From NCBI GenBank assembly GCA_052034115.1, contig JBPOIZ010000015.1, positions 6,938-70,937 of the forward strand: 64,000 bases of DNA, given 5' to 3'. The notes under the pieces were generated by a model. The model made no database searches. It saw only the letters and a program-made list of their open reading frames with translations, and was not told where the DNA came from. Source of the DNA: Lutibacillus sp052034115. Lineage in GTDB: Bacteria > Actinomycetota > Actinomycetes > Actinomycetales > Dermatophilaceae. Below, one piece after another: positions 55,447 through 63,900 of this stretch (positions are counted from its first letter, which is position 1; each line of letters opens with the position of its first letter). The position numbers and the translations under genes were made by a program.

Positions 55447-56427
55447 GTGAGCAATGCACCCGTCAAGGTGGCCGTGACCGGCGCCGCCGGTCAGATCGGC
55501 TACAGCCTTCTCTTCCGGATCGCCAGCGGCGCACTGCTCGGGCCGGACACCCCTGTCCAGCTGCGACTCCTGGAGATCACCCCCGCGCTGAAGGCCCTCG
55601 AGGGCGTCGTCATGGAGCTCGACGACTGCGCGTTCCCGACGCTGGCCGGAGTGGACATCGGCGACGACCCCGAAGCGGTCTTCGACGGGGTCAATCTGGC
55701 GATGCTCGTCGGGGCCATGCCACGCAAGGAGGGCATGGACCGGGCGGACCTGCTGGCTGCCAACGGCAAGATCTTCACCGGCCAGGGCGCCGCCTTGAAC
55801 AAGGTTGCCGCCGACGACGTCAAGGTGCTGGTGACCGGCAACCCCGCCAACACCAACGCGCTGATCGCCATGCGCAACGCCCCGGACATCCCGGCCGAGC
55901 GGTTCAACGCGTTGACCCGGCTGGACCACAACCGGGCCAAGAGCCAGCTGGCGACCAAGCTCGGGGTGTCCGTCGAGGCGATCAGCCACCTGGCCATCTG
56001 GGGCAACCACGACGACTCGATGTACCCCGATCTGTACAACACCATGGTGGACGGCACGGTCGCCGCCGACCTCGTCGACCAGTCGTGGATCACCGAGACC
56101 TTCATCCCCACCGTGGCCACCCGCGGCGGCGCGATCATCAAGGCGCGCGGGCTGTCCTCGGCCGCGTCCGCGGCGAACGCGACCATCGACCACATGCGTG
56201 ACTGGGTCAAGGGCACGACCGACTGGGTGTCGATGTCGGTCCCCTCGGACGGCTCGTATGGCGTCGCCGAGGGCATCGTGTCGTCGTTCCCGTGCGTCTG
56301 CGTGGACGGTGGCTACCAGATCGTCGACGGCATCGAGCACTCGGACTTCTCCGCAGCGCGCATCCAGGCCTCGGTCGACCGGCTGGTCGCCGAGCGCGAG
56401 GCGGTCGCCGGCCTCGGCCTCATCTGA
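55447..56427 (+). CDS. mdh: Malate dehydrogenase
   Basis: The 326-residue enzyme interconverts malate and oxaloacetate in the TCA cycle. VAVTGAAGQIGYSLLFRIASG is the NAD-binding start, GAMPRKEGMDRADLL the mobile loop with two substrate arginines (MPRKEGMDR), and LTRLDHNRAKSQLA plus IWGNHDDSMYPD carry the catalytic Asp and His. GTG 55447 has AAGGG 7 bases upstream. Its 3' flank carries a tandem repeat and a long inverted repeat. Confidence 0.96.
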   Translation: MSNAPVKVAVTGAAGQIGYSLLFRIASGALLGPDTPVQLRLLEITPALKALEGVVMELDDCAFPTLAGVDIGDDPEAVFDGVNLAMLVGAMPRKEGMDRADLLAANGKIFTGQGAALNKVAADDVKVLVTGNPANTNALIAMRNAPDIPAERFNALTRLDHNRAKSQLATKLGVSVEAISHLAIWGNHDDSMYPDLYNTMVDGTVAADLVDQSWITETFIPTVATRGGAIIKARGLSSAASAANATIDHMRDWVKGTTDWVSMSVPSDGSYGVAEGIVSSFPCVCVDGGYQIVDGIEHSDFSAARIQASVDRLVAEREAVAGLGLI

Positions 56428-56432
56428 GGTCC

Positions 56433-56481
56433 CCGGCTCGACGTTCGTCCGGCTCGACGTTCGTCCAGCTCGAACGTTCGT
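56433..56481 (+). repeat. 16-bp tandem repeat after mdh
   Basis: CCGGCTCGACGTTCGT occurs twice in exact tandem (56433-56448, 56449-56464), followed by a 17-base variant CCAGCTCGAACGTTCGT (56465-56481). The repeat starts 5 bases after the mdh stop and ends next to a 15-bp inverted repeat. Confidence 0.9.
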
Positions 56482-56482
56482 C

Positions 56483-56543
56483 CGGTCAACCTCGTCGGTC
56501 AGCGGTGGCTGCTAGCGGCGCCGCAGATCGACGAGGTTGACCG
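56483..56543. terminator. 15-bp inverted repeat between mdh and the DUF3017 gene
   Basis: CGGTCAACCTCGTCG (56483-56497) and CGACGAGGTTGACCG (56529-56543) are perfect inverse copies with a 31-base spacer that holds the DUF3017 stop. The right arm encodes the last residues of the DUF3017 protein. It could end transcription from both converging genes. Confidence 0.65.
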
Positions 56544-56793
56544 CCACCACCAAGGCAGCGGCCAGGACGAGCAGCGTCGCGACATCGAGCAGGCGGGCGC
56601 GCACCCGCAGTCCGCCCGCCCGTCGAGGCGGCAGGACCAGGCGCAACATCGCCGCCGCGACCAGGGCGGCCGCAACGACATACGAGCCGACGAGCAGCCG
56701 CCCAGCGAACCCGACGACCAGACCTGCCAAGGCTGCCGCGGCGACGAGCCACCACAACCCGAGGCGAGTCAGTTCGCGAGTCCGTAACGTCAT
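56512..56793 (-). CDS. DUF3017 membrane protein
   Basis: A 93-residue protein with three hydrophobic segments (about 12-30, 35-52 and 70-88), belonging by size, topology and position after folD to DUF3017. The same pair is recalled from M. tuberculosis (Rv3356c folD, Rv3355c). ATG 56793 follows the folD stop by 1 base (TGAGATG). Function unknown. Confidence 0.82.
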   Translation of the reverse strand: MTLRTRELTRLGLWWLVAAAALAGLVVGFAGRLLVGSYVVAAALVAAAMLRLVLPPRRAGGLRVRARLLDVATLLVLAAALVVAVNLVDLRRR

Positions 56794-56794
56794 C

Positions 56795-57661
56795 TCAGAC
56801 CTGACCGGCGGCGCTCCGCTCGGCCGCTGCCACCACGTTGGACAGCAGCCAGGCACGGGTCATCGGACCGACACCGCCCGGGTTCGGGCTGACCCATCCG
56901 GCGACCTCGGCGACACCGGGGTCCACGTCTCCGGCGATGACCGAACGCTCCCCCGTGACCACGCGGCTGACGCCGACGTCGAGCACCGCGGCACCGGGCT
57001 TGACCATGTCGGCGGTGATGATCGAGGGCACCCCGGCGGCCGCGACGACGATGTCCGCCTGCCGCACGTGCGCCGCGAGATCCTTGGTCCCGGTGTGGCA
57101 CAACGTCACCGTCGCGTTCTCCGATCGCCGGGTGAGGATCAGCCCCAACGGCCGGCCCACCGTCAGACCGCGACCGACCACGACGACGTGTGCGCCGTCC
57201 AGCGGCACACCGAAGCGGCGCAACAGGTCGATGCAGCCCATCGGCGTGCACGGCAGCGGCGCCGGGCGGCCCAGGACGAGGCAGCCCAGGTTGTAGGGGT
57301 GCAAGCCGTCGACGTCCTTGCCCGGGTCGACGCGGGACAACAAGGCGAACTCGTCCAACCCGGTCGGCTGCTGGACGAGGAAGGCGGTCACCCGTGGGTC
57401 GGCGTTGAGCTCGTCGATGAGCGCCTGCACCTCGTCCTGGCTGGTCCCCGCGGGCAGGTCGTGGCGGAACGAGGCGATCCCGATCTCGGCACAGTCCTTG
57501 TGCTTCGCCCCGACATACCACCGGCTGCCCGGGTCGTCCCCGACGAGGATCGTCGCCAACCCCGGGACGTGTCCCTGGCCGGCCAGCGCAGCCACCCGCG
57601 CGGTGAGCTCGATCTTGATGTCGGCGAGGGCGGCCGAGCCGTCCAGGAGGATCGCTGTCAC
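56795..57661 (-). CDS. folD: Methylenetetrahydrofolate dehydrogenase/cyclohydrolase
   Basis: The 288-residue bifunctional enzyme converts 5,10-methylene-THF to 10-formyl-THF, the one-carbon donor used by PurN and PurH nearby. The signature WYVGAKHKDCAEIGI contains the catalytic Lys, with QQPTGLDE, DVDGLHPYNLG, and VVVGRGLTVGRPLG for NADP binding. SPNPGGVGPMTRAWLLSN closes the active site. Start is GTG 57661; it is divergent from the kinase gene with a short gap. Confidence 0.96.
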   Translation of the reverse strand: MTAILLDGSAALADIKIELTARVAALAGQGHVPGLATILVGDDPGSRWYVGAKHKDCAEIGIASFRHDLPAGTSQDEVQALIDELNADPRVTAFLVQQPTGLDEFALLSRVDPGKDVDGLHPYNLGCLVLGRPAPLPCTPMGCIDLLRRFGVPLDGAHVVVVGRGLTVGRPLGLILTRRSENATVTLCHTGTKDLAAHVRQADIVVAAAGVPSIITADMVKPGAAVLDVGVSRVVTGERSVIAGDVDPGVAEVAGWVSPNPGGVGPMTRAWLLSNVVAAAERSAAGQV

Positions 57662-57698
57662 GAGGGATCATCCTGCCACGCTCGGGTGGTGCCGCTGC

Positions 57699-57704
57699 TA
57701 ACGT
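57699..57704 (+). promoter_or_regulatory. Leaderless -10 box of the kinase-like gene
   Basis: TAACGT lies 7 bases before GTG 57712, without a Shine-Dalgarno between them. Confidence 0.5.
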
Positions 57705-57711
57705 CCCAGGC

Positions 57712-58257
57712 GTGCACGTGGTCCTGGTCACCGGTCTGCCCGGCAGCGGCAAGACCACCTTGGCCCGCGCGCTCGCCGCCCACACCGGCGTCCCCCTGGC
57801 GAGCAAGGACGTCGTCAAGGAGGCCCTCGCCGACCTCCTGGGCATCCACCATGCGACGTGGACCGACCGCCAGTGGAGCCAGCGTCTCGGCCGCGCCGCT
57901 GTCGAGACGCTCTACCGGATGCTCCCCGACCTCGGCGACCGGGCCATTCTGGAGGCGGCCTGGCACCGCCGGCTCCGCGACGACGTCGGCGCGGCGCTGG
58001 CGGCCGCCGGTGCCGGTGCGGTCGTCGAAGTCTGGTGCGACGTCCCGTTCGATGTCGCCCGCGCACGGTATGACGTGCGCGCCCCGACCCGGCACGCGAC
58101 ACACGTCCGAGGCGAGGCAGACCACTGGGACCAGTGGCGCGGCGCCGAACCCCTGGGGCTGGGCGAGGTGGTCCGCGTCGACACCCAACACCCGGTGGAC
58201 GTCGCCATGCTCGCGGCCGCCGTGGGTCTTAGTGCGCGAAGTGCCGGGTCCCGGTGA
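57712..58257 (+). CDS. Small P-loop kinase-like protein
   Basis: A 181-residue AAA/zeta-toxin-like P-loop NTPase. Walker A GLPGSGKTT is at 8-16, an SKDVVKEAL region follows, and VEVWCDVPFDVARARYDVRAP resembles the lid and base-binding part of gluconate/shikimate-type kinases and chloramphenicol phosphotransferase relatives. The substrate cannot be told. Its last 29 bases overlap the end of purH on the opposite strand. Confidence 0.75.
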   Translation: MHVVLVTGLPGSGKTTLARALAAHTGVPLASKDVVKEALADLLGIHHATWTDRQWSQRLGRAAVETLYRMLPDLGDRAILEAAWHRRLRDDVGAALAAAGAGAVVEVWCDVPFDVARARYDVRAPTRHATHVRGEADHWDQWRGAEPLGLGEVVRVDTQHPVDVAMLAAAVGLSARSAGSR

Positions 58258-59878
58258 AATAGAGGCTGATGCCGGCCCGTTGGGCCGCCTCGACGACCTC
58301 CGGGTCGCGCATCGATCCCCCCGGAGCAACCACAGCGCGGACGCCGGCGTCGATGAGCACCTCGAGGCCGTCGGCGAACGGGAAGAACGCATCCGAGGCG
58401 GCGACCGCTCCTGACGCCCGCTGCGCGCCGGCCCGAGTCACGGCCAGATGGCACGAGTCGACCCGGTTGACCTGACCCATGCCGATGCCCACCGCGGCGC
58501 CGTCGCGCGCCAGGAGGATCGCGTTGGAGCGCACCGAGCGCACCGCCCGCCAGGCGAAGGCCAGGTCCGCCAGGCCCGGATCGTCGACCGGGTCGCCGGC
58601 CACCAGCCGCCAATGCCGGGGGTCGTCGCCCCCGACCGGGGCTCCCTCCTCGCCGGGGACGACTGCGTCAAGTCGGTCGACGTCCTGCAGGAGCATGCCG
58701 CCGGTGATGGGGCGCAGCTCGGTGCTCCCGCCCCACGCCGTCATACCCTCGGGCAACCGCAGGACTCGCACATTCTTCTTCGAGGTGAGCAGGGCCAGCG
58801 CCTCCGGGTCGAAGTCGGGCGCTGCCACGACCTCGGTGAACACCTCGGCGACGCTACGGGCCATCGCCGCCGTCACGGGCCGGTTCGCCGCGATGACGCC
58901 GCCGAAGGCCGAGACCGGATCGCAGGCGTGGGCCCGCTCGTAGGCGGCGGCGATGTCCGGCCCGACCGCGATACCGCACGGGTTGGCGTGTTTGATGATG
59001 GCCACCGCCGGACCGGGCTGGTCAAGGGCGGCGCGCACGGCGGCGTCGGTGTCGACGTAGTTGTTGTACGACATCTCCTTGCCGTGAAGTTGCTCGGCGC
59101 TGGCCACTCCCGGGGTGCCGCCGACGTACAGCGCGGCACGCTGGTGCGGGTTCTCGCCATACCGAAGGACGGCGGCCCTGGTCCAGGTCGCGCCGTACCA
59201 CGCCGGAAAGCCACTTCCGCCGGTGGTGTCGGCGAGCGTCGAGCCGAGGTAGCCCGCGACCTGTACGTCGTAGGTCGCCGTGTGCACGAACGCCTCGGTG
59301 GCCAGACGCTGTCGCTGGGCCAGGGTGAACCCGCCGCAGGACAGCGCGGCGATCACATCGGGGTAGGCCGAGGGGCTGGTCACCACGGCCACGCTCGCGT
59401 GGTTCTTCGCGGCCGCCCGGACCATGGCCGGACCACCGATGTCGATGTGCTCGATGCACTCGGCGGGCGAGGCTCCGGCGGCGACGGTGGCGGCAAACGG
59501 GTAGAGGTTGGTCACGACCAGGTCGAAGGCCTCGATACCGCGCTCGGCGAGCTGGGCCAGATGGTCGTCGTTGTAGGTGTCGGCGAGGAGCCCGCCATGG
59601 ATCGCCGGGTGGAGGGTCTTGACCCGCCCGTCGAGGAACTCGGCGGCCCCGGTCACGTCCTCGACCGGGATGACGGGAACGCCGGCACCGGAGAGGACCG
59701 CCGCCGTGGTGCCCGTGGACACGATCTGCACCTGGGCGGTGTGCAACGCGGTGGCGAGCTCGGTGAGCCCGGACTTGTCGAAGACCGAGATGAGTGCGCG
59801 GCGCAGTGGCCGCCGATGCTCCCCCGTCGCGGGGGCGGCGCTGGCCTTGGTGATGCTCTGGTCCGAGGTTCCGCTCAC
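58229..59878 (-). CDS. purH: Bifunctional AICAR formyltransferase / IMP cyclohydrolase
   Basis: The 549-residue enzyme performs the last two steps of purine synthesis. The N-terminal IMP cyclohydrolase (about 27-220) has LISVFDKSGL, VSTGTTAAVL and GRVKTLHPAIHGGLL. The C-terminal transformylase has YGENPHQRAALY, AIIKHANPCGIA and AFGGVIAANRP, then SNAILLARDGAAVGIGMGQVNRVDS and SDAFFPFADGLE. GTG 59878 overlaps the purN stop (GTGA). It uses 10-formyl-THF, the FolD product. Confidence 0.97.
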   Translation of the reverse strand: MSGTSDQSITKASAAPATGEHRRPLRRALISVFDKSGLTELATALHTAQVQIVSTGTTAAVLSGAGVPVIPVEDVTGAAEFLDGRVKTLHPAIHGGLLADTYNDDHLAQLAERGIEAFDLVVTNLYPFAATVAAGASPAECIEHIDIGGPAMVRAAAKNHASVAVVTSPSAYPDVIAALSCGGFTLAQRQRLATEAFVHTATYDVQVAGYLGSTLADTTGGSGFPAWYGATWTRAAVLRYGENPHQRAALYVGGTPGVASAEQLHGKEMSYNNYVDTDAAVRAALDQPGPAVAIIKHANPCGIAVGPDIAAAYERAHACDPVSAFGGVIAANRPVTAAMARSVAEVFTEVVAAPDFDPEALALLTSKKNVRVLRLPEGMTAWGGSTELRPITGGMLLQDVDRLDAVVPGEEGAPVGGDDPRHWRLVAGDPVDDPGLADLAFAWRAVRSVRSNAILLARDGAAVGIGMGQVNRVDSCHLAVTRAGAQRASGAVAASDAFFPFADGLEVLIDAGVRAVVAPGGSMRDPEVVEAAQRAGISLYFTGTRHFAH

Positions 59879-60486
59879 GGGATCGTGACCTTCCTTCCGG
59901 CGATGGTGAAACCCTCCCGGGCCATCCGTCCGACATAGTCCACCAGTTGTGGCCGCTCCGCGGTCTTGATCCGCTCCGTGAGCGTCGCCTCGGTGTCGTC
60001 GTCGGCCACCGCCACGACGCACTGCGCGACGATGGCGCCGGTGTCGACACCGGCATCGACGACGAACAGCGTCGCACCGGCCACTTTGACCCCGTAGGCG
60101 AGCGCATCGCGCGGGCCATGAATGCCCGGGAAGGCCGGCAGAAGGGCGTTGTGGCTGTTGAGATACCGCCCTCCGAAGCGGCGCAGGAAGGTGGGACCGA
60201 CGAGTTTGAGGAACCCTGCGGACACCACGAGTTCCGGCTCATGCTCGGCCACGGCGGCCGTCAACGCCTCGTCCCACGCATCGCGCGTGGGGTGGTCGGC
60301 CAGCCGGACGACAAAAGTGGGCACCTGGGCCGCGGCCGCCCGGTCGAGCCCCGCTATGCCGTGCCGATCCGCGCCCACCGCGACGATGTCCACGCCGTAT
60401 GCCGGGTCGGCACTCGCGTCGAGCAGGGCCTGAAGGAGAGTGCCCGAACCGGACACGAGGACGACGACACGGGTCGGTGGCCTCAC
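59875..60486 (-). CDS. purN: Phosphoribosylglycinamide formyltransferase
   Basis: The 203-residue GAR transformylase of purine synthesis. VVLVSGSGTLLQALLD replaces the usual GSGSNLQ, with Thr-Leu for Asn-Leu. Catalytic residues are in RYLNSHNALLPAFPGIHGPRDAL (Asn, His) and VDAGVDTGAIVAQ (Asp). GTG 60486 overlaps the perM stop (GTGA). It is part of the perM-purN-purH chain. Confidence 0.95.
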   Translation of the reverse strand: MRPPTRVVVLVSGSGTLLQALLDASADPAYGVDIVAVGADRHGIAGLDRAAAAQVPTFVVRLADHPTRDAWDEALTAAVAEHEPELVVSAGFLKLVGPTFLRRFGGRYLNSHNALLPAFPGIHGPRDALAYGVKVAGATLFVVDAGVDTGAIVAQCVVAVADDDTEATLTERIKTAERPQLVDYVGRMAREGFTIAGRKVTIP

Positions 60487-61742
60487 TCGGGCAGTCTACG
60501 GCCCCTGACCCAGGTGACCCCGATCCAGCTCAGGGCACCAACGAACACCTCGATGGTGATCAGTCCCGCGAACGGCCACACCTGCGGTCCGACGTGCTCG
60601 AGCCGCTCCACACCCAGCGCCCCGACTCCGAGCGCGGTCACCGCGGCAGTGACCATCCCGACCAGGATGGCGCCGACGAGGCAGGCGAGAAGGTGCTCCC
60701 GCACACCTGACGGCGAGTCCGAGGACTGGTGGGCCAGGACCCCACGGCCCAGGACCAGCCCGCAGGCGAGGACGAGGAGTGGGGCCGTCATGACCCAGGC
60801 GGGGAGCGATTCGCCGCTGGGCAGTGCGGCAAGGACCGGCACCATGGGCAGCAGACCCGGGTTCGCCGCCTGCAGCGTGACCGTGGAGCCCGCGGCGACG
60901 GTGAAGCCGGCACCGGACAGGAACGACAGCGCCCAGACCGCCAGGTTGGGCAGGTAGGCCGCCTGACCCACCGCGAGGGCGACGCCGCCGGCGACGCCGG
61001 GATCGAGGCGCGAGGTGATCTCACCGATGGCGGCGCCGCCCTTGACGAGCATGGCGAACACCACCAGGAGCCCGACCACCGACAAGGCGATGAGGGTCGA
61101 GGCGACCGGGCGAACCACCCCTCTTGTCCAGCCGGGCAGCCGCTCGGACGCCAGGGCCGCCGGGCCGGGCGCAGCGGTTCGCCAGCCCCCCCGGACCGCC
61201 GAGGGCACAGCCACGACGGCTCCGAGCAGGACGACCCCGGCCACCGCCACGACGGCATACACCGGGTGGGGTCGCGCGCTGCCACCCAGGGTGCTCAGCA
61301 GGGCAGCGGCAGCCACCAGGGCGTACCCGCCGAGGAAGCCGACCACGATGTCGAGGACGTCGCGGGCGAAGCCGCCGACGCTGCCGCGATGTCCGACGGC
61401 CGCGCCGAGCAGCGAGCGGCGCAGCCCCCAGACCACGGCACCGACGACGAGGAGGAACAGCCCGAGGGGGGTGAAACGCACGTCGAGGGAGTCGACCCGC
61501 AGCGGCACGCCATGACCGAGGAACCATCCGGACGAGCCGATGGACACGGCAGACGTCCACGGCCCACTGGCCTCGGGCGCACCGACCCACGCGAGCAGGG
61601 CAGGTGCGGCGACCGCCGCCCAACTCGCCGCCGCCACGCCCAGCCCGGCACGGAAGGCCGGCGCGCGGGAGACTGGCGCGTCAGCGTGCTCGGACGGCTC
61701 GTCGGCGCGCAGCAGGTGCAGCGGACGCAGGTGGACGGACAT
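60483..61742 (-). CDS. PerM-like / DUF6350 membrane protein
   Basis: A 419-residue protein with about ten hydrophobic spans and a short hydrophilic N-terminus. Position between sucD and purN matches the M. tuberculosis perM region (Rv0955), whose product supports FtsB stability and cell division. AYLPNLAVWALSFLSGAGFTVAAGSTVTL is a distinctive conserved stretch. GGGGAG precedes ATG 61742. The function here is inferred from position and topology only. Confidence 0.82.
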   Translation of the reverse strand: MSVHLRPLHLLRADEPSEHADAPVSRAPAFRAGLGVAAASWAAVAAPALLAWVGAPEASGPWTSAVSIGSSGWFLGHGVPLRVDSLDVRFTPLGLFLLVVGAVVWGLRRSLLGAAVGHRGSVGGFARDVLDIVVGFLGGYALVAAAALLSTLGGSARPHPVYAVVAVAGVVLLGAVVAVPSAVRGGWRTAAPGPAALASERLPGWTRGVVRPVASTLIALSVVGLLVVFAMLVKGGAAIGEITSRLDPGVAGGVALAVGQAAYLPNLAVWALSFLSGAGFTVAAGSTVTLQAANPGLLPMVPVLAALPSGESLPAWVMTAPLLVLACGLVLGRGVLAHQSSDSPSGVREHLLACLVGAILVGMVTAAVTALGVGALGVERLEHVGPQVWPFAGLITIEVFVGALSWIGVTWVRGRRLPE

Positions 61743-61774
61743 GGTCTCCCCATGGTCGCCTGTCCGCCGCCGGT

Positions 61775-61796
61775 GACCCGGCAGACTCGCCGGGTC
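61775..61796 (-). terminator. Hairpin overlapping the sucD stop
   Basis: GACCCGGC (61775-61782) and GCCGGGTC (61789-61796) form a perfect 8-bp stem with a 6-base loop. The stem begins within the sucD stop codon and would end the sucC-sucD transcript. Confidence 0.6.
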
Positions 61797-62682
61797 AGAG
61801 CGACTGCATGATCTCCCGCATGAGCCGCGCCGCCTCCGACGGGGTCTTGCCGACCTTGACCCCGACGGCCTCCAGCGCTTCCTTCTTCGCGGCCGCCGTG
61901 CCGGACGAGCCGGTCACGATGGCGCCGGCGTGGCCCATCGTCTTGCCCTCCGGCGCGGTGAAGCCGGCCACGTAGCCGACGACCGGCTTGGTGACGTGGT
62001 CCTTGATGTATGCCGCAGCACGTTCCTCGGCATCCCCGCCGATCTCACCGATCATGACGATCGCGTCGGTGTCGGGGTCGTCCTGGAACGCCTGGAGGCA
62101 GTCGATGTGGGTCGTCCCGATGATCGGGTCACCCCCGATGCCGACGCCGGTGGAGAAGCCGATGTCACGCAGCTCGTACATCATCTGGTAGGTCAACGTG
62201 CCCGACTTGGAGACCAGGCCGATCCGCCCCGGCCCGCTGATGTCGGCCGGGATGATGCCCGCGTTGGACTGCCCGGGGCTGATCAGGCCGGGGCAGTTCG
62301 GGCCGATGAGCCGGGTGCTGCCCGACTGTTGGGCGTAGGTGAAGAACTCCGCGGTGTCCTTGACCGCGACACCCTCGGTGATGACCACGCACAGCGGGAT
62401 GCGCGCATCGACCGCCTCCACGACCGCCGCCTTGGTGAAGGCGGCGGGAACGAAGATGACGGTGACGTCGGCGCCGGTCTGCTCGATCGCCTCGGCAACC
62501 CCGCCGAAGACGGGCACCTGCTGGCCGCCGGGGAAGTCGACCGTCGTGCCGGCCTTGCGAGGGTTCACCCCACCGACGATGGTGGTGCCGGCCGCGAGCA
62601 TGCGCGTCGTGTGCTTCATGCCCTCCGAGCCGGTCATCCCCTGGACGATGACTCGGGAGTCCTTGGTGAGGAAGATCGCCAT
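61795..62682 (-). CDS. sucD: Succinyl-CoA ligase alpha subunit
   Basis: The 295-residue subunit binds CoA and carries the phosphorylated His. VQGMTGSEGMKHTTRMLAAG is the CoA site, NCPGLISPGQSNAGIIP and SKSGTLTYQMMYEL are conserved, and GFTAPEGKTMGHAGAIVTG carries the active His. Its start follows sucC by 12 bases. With SucC it makes ATP or GTP from succinyl-CoA in the TCA cycle. Confidence 0.97.
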   Translation of the reverse strand: MAIFLTKDSRVIVQGMTGSEGMKHTTRMLAAGTTIVGGVNPRKAGTTVDFPGGQQVPVFGGVAEAIEQTGADVTVIFVPAAFTKAAVVEAVDARIPLCVVITEGVAVKDTAEFFTYAQQSGSTRLIGPNCPGLISPGQSNAGIIPADISGPGRIGLVSKSGTLTYQMMYELRDIGFSTGVGIGGDPIIGTTHIDCLQAFQDDPDTDAIVMIGEIGGDAEERAAAYIKDHVTKPVVGYVAGFTAPEGKTMGHAGAIVTGSSGTAAAKKEALEAVGVKVGKTPSEAARLMREIMQSL

Positions 62683-62694
62683 GTCTCGCGTTCC

Positions 62695-63900
62695 TTACTT
62701 CGCAGCCGCTGCCAGCTCGGCGACCCGGCGGGCCGCTCCGTCCATCGTGTCCACCATCTCGACGATGTCGTGCTCGGCGTCGTCGAGGATCTGCCGCCCC
62801 AGGGCCGCGTTGTTGCCGTCCAGCCGGACCACGATCGGCAGCGAGGGCGTCTCGCCGCGCTCCTTGAGCATCTCGATCGCGCCCACGATGCCGTTCGCGA
62901 CGGCGTCGCAGGCAGTGATGCCGCCGAAGACGTTGACGAAGACCGCCTTGACCTGCGGGTCGCCCATGATGATCTCCAGGCCGTTGGCCATGACCTCGGC
63001 GTTGGCCCCGCCGCCGATGTCGAGGAAGTTGGCCGGGGCCGGGTGCAGACCGTCGGCTCCCACGAACTCCTCGCCGGCGTAGGCGACGACGTCCAGGGTG
63101 CTCATGACCAGTCCGGCCCCGTTACCGATGATGCCGACGTTGCCGTCGAGCTTGACGTAGTTCAAGCCCTTCTCGGTGGCCAGCACCTCCAGGGGGTCGG
63201 TCTTGGAGTGGTCGACATACTGCTCGTGCTCGGGATGGCGGAAATCCGAGTTGTCGTCGAGGGAGACCTTGCCGTCAAGGGCCAGGATCTCGCCGTCCTC
63301 GGTCTTGACCAGCGGGTTGACCTCGACCAGGGTGGCGTCCTCCTCGCGGTAGACCTCCCAGAGCCGCTCGATCACGTTCTTGAGGGCTGCGTGGTCCTCG
63401 GCGGGGAAGCCCGCGCGGTCCACGATCTCCTGGGCCTTGGCGTCGTCGATACCCGTGTTGGGGTCGACCGCCACCATGGCGAGCTTGTCCGGCTGCTCCA
63501 CCGCGAGGGTCTCGATGTCCATGCCGCCCTCCTTGGAGCACATGGCGAGGTAGCGGCGGTGGGCGCGGTCGAGCAGGATCGAGAAGTAGTACTCCTCGGC
63601 GATCCGGGCGCCCTGGGCGATCATCACGGTCTTGACCGTGTGGCCCTTGATGTCCATCCCGAGGATCTGACCGGCATACTGCTCGGCCTCCTCCGCGCTC
63701 TTGGCGACCTTGACGCCGCCAGCCTTGCCGCGGCCACCGGTCTTGACCTGGGCCTTGACAACGGTGACGCCCCCGCTCTTGGCCCCTATCTGCTCGGCGG
63801 CCGCACGGGCCTGCTCGGGAGTCGTCGCGATGGCGCCGGCGAGCACGGGGACCCCGTGCTTCTCGAACACGTCACGTGCTTGGTACTCGAAGAGATCCAC
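62695..63900 (-). CDS. sucC: Succinyl-CoA ligase beta subunit
   Basis: The 401-residue subunit has an ATP-grasp domain. Conserved parts are MDLFEYQARDVFEKHGVPV at the start, VVKAQVKTGGRGKAGGVKVA for nucleotide binding, LVEVNPLVKTEDGEILALDGKVSLDDN with metal Glu/Asp, and the C-terminal FVNVFGGITACDAVANGI and LDGNNAALG. GTG 63900 matches the family start; GAGGAC is upstream. Transcription presumably begins in the last 100 bases of the window, where TAGGCT is seen on the minus strand. Confidence 0.97.
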   Translation of the reverse strand: MDLFEYQARDVFEKHGVPVLAGAIATTPEQARAAAEQIGAKSGGVTVVKAQVKTGGRGKAGGVKVAKSAEEAEQYAGQILGMDIKGHTVKTVMIAQGARIAEEYYFSILLDRAHRRYLAMCSKEGGMDIETLAVEQPDKLAMVAVDPNTGIDDAKAQEIVDRAGFPAEDHAALKNVIERLWEVYREEDATLVEVNPLVKTEDGEILALDGKVSLDDNSDFRHPEHEQYVDHSKTDPLEVLATEKGLNYVKLDGNVGIIGNGAGLVMSTLDVVAYAGEEFVGADGLHPAPANFLDIGGGANAEVMANGLEIIMGDPQVKAVFVNVFGGITACDAVANGIVGAIEMLKERGETPSLPIVVRLDGNNAALGRQILDDAEHDIVEMVDTMDGAARRVAELAAAAK

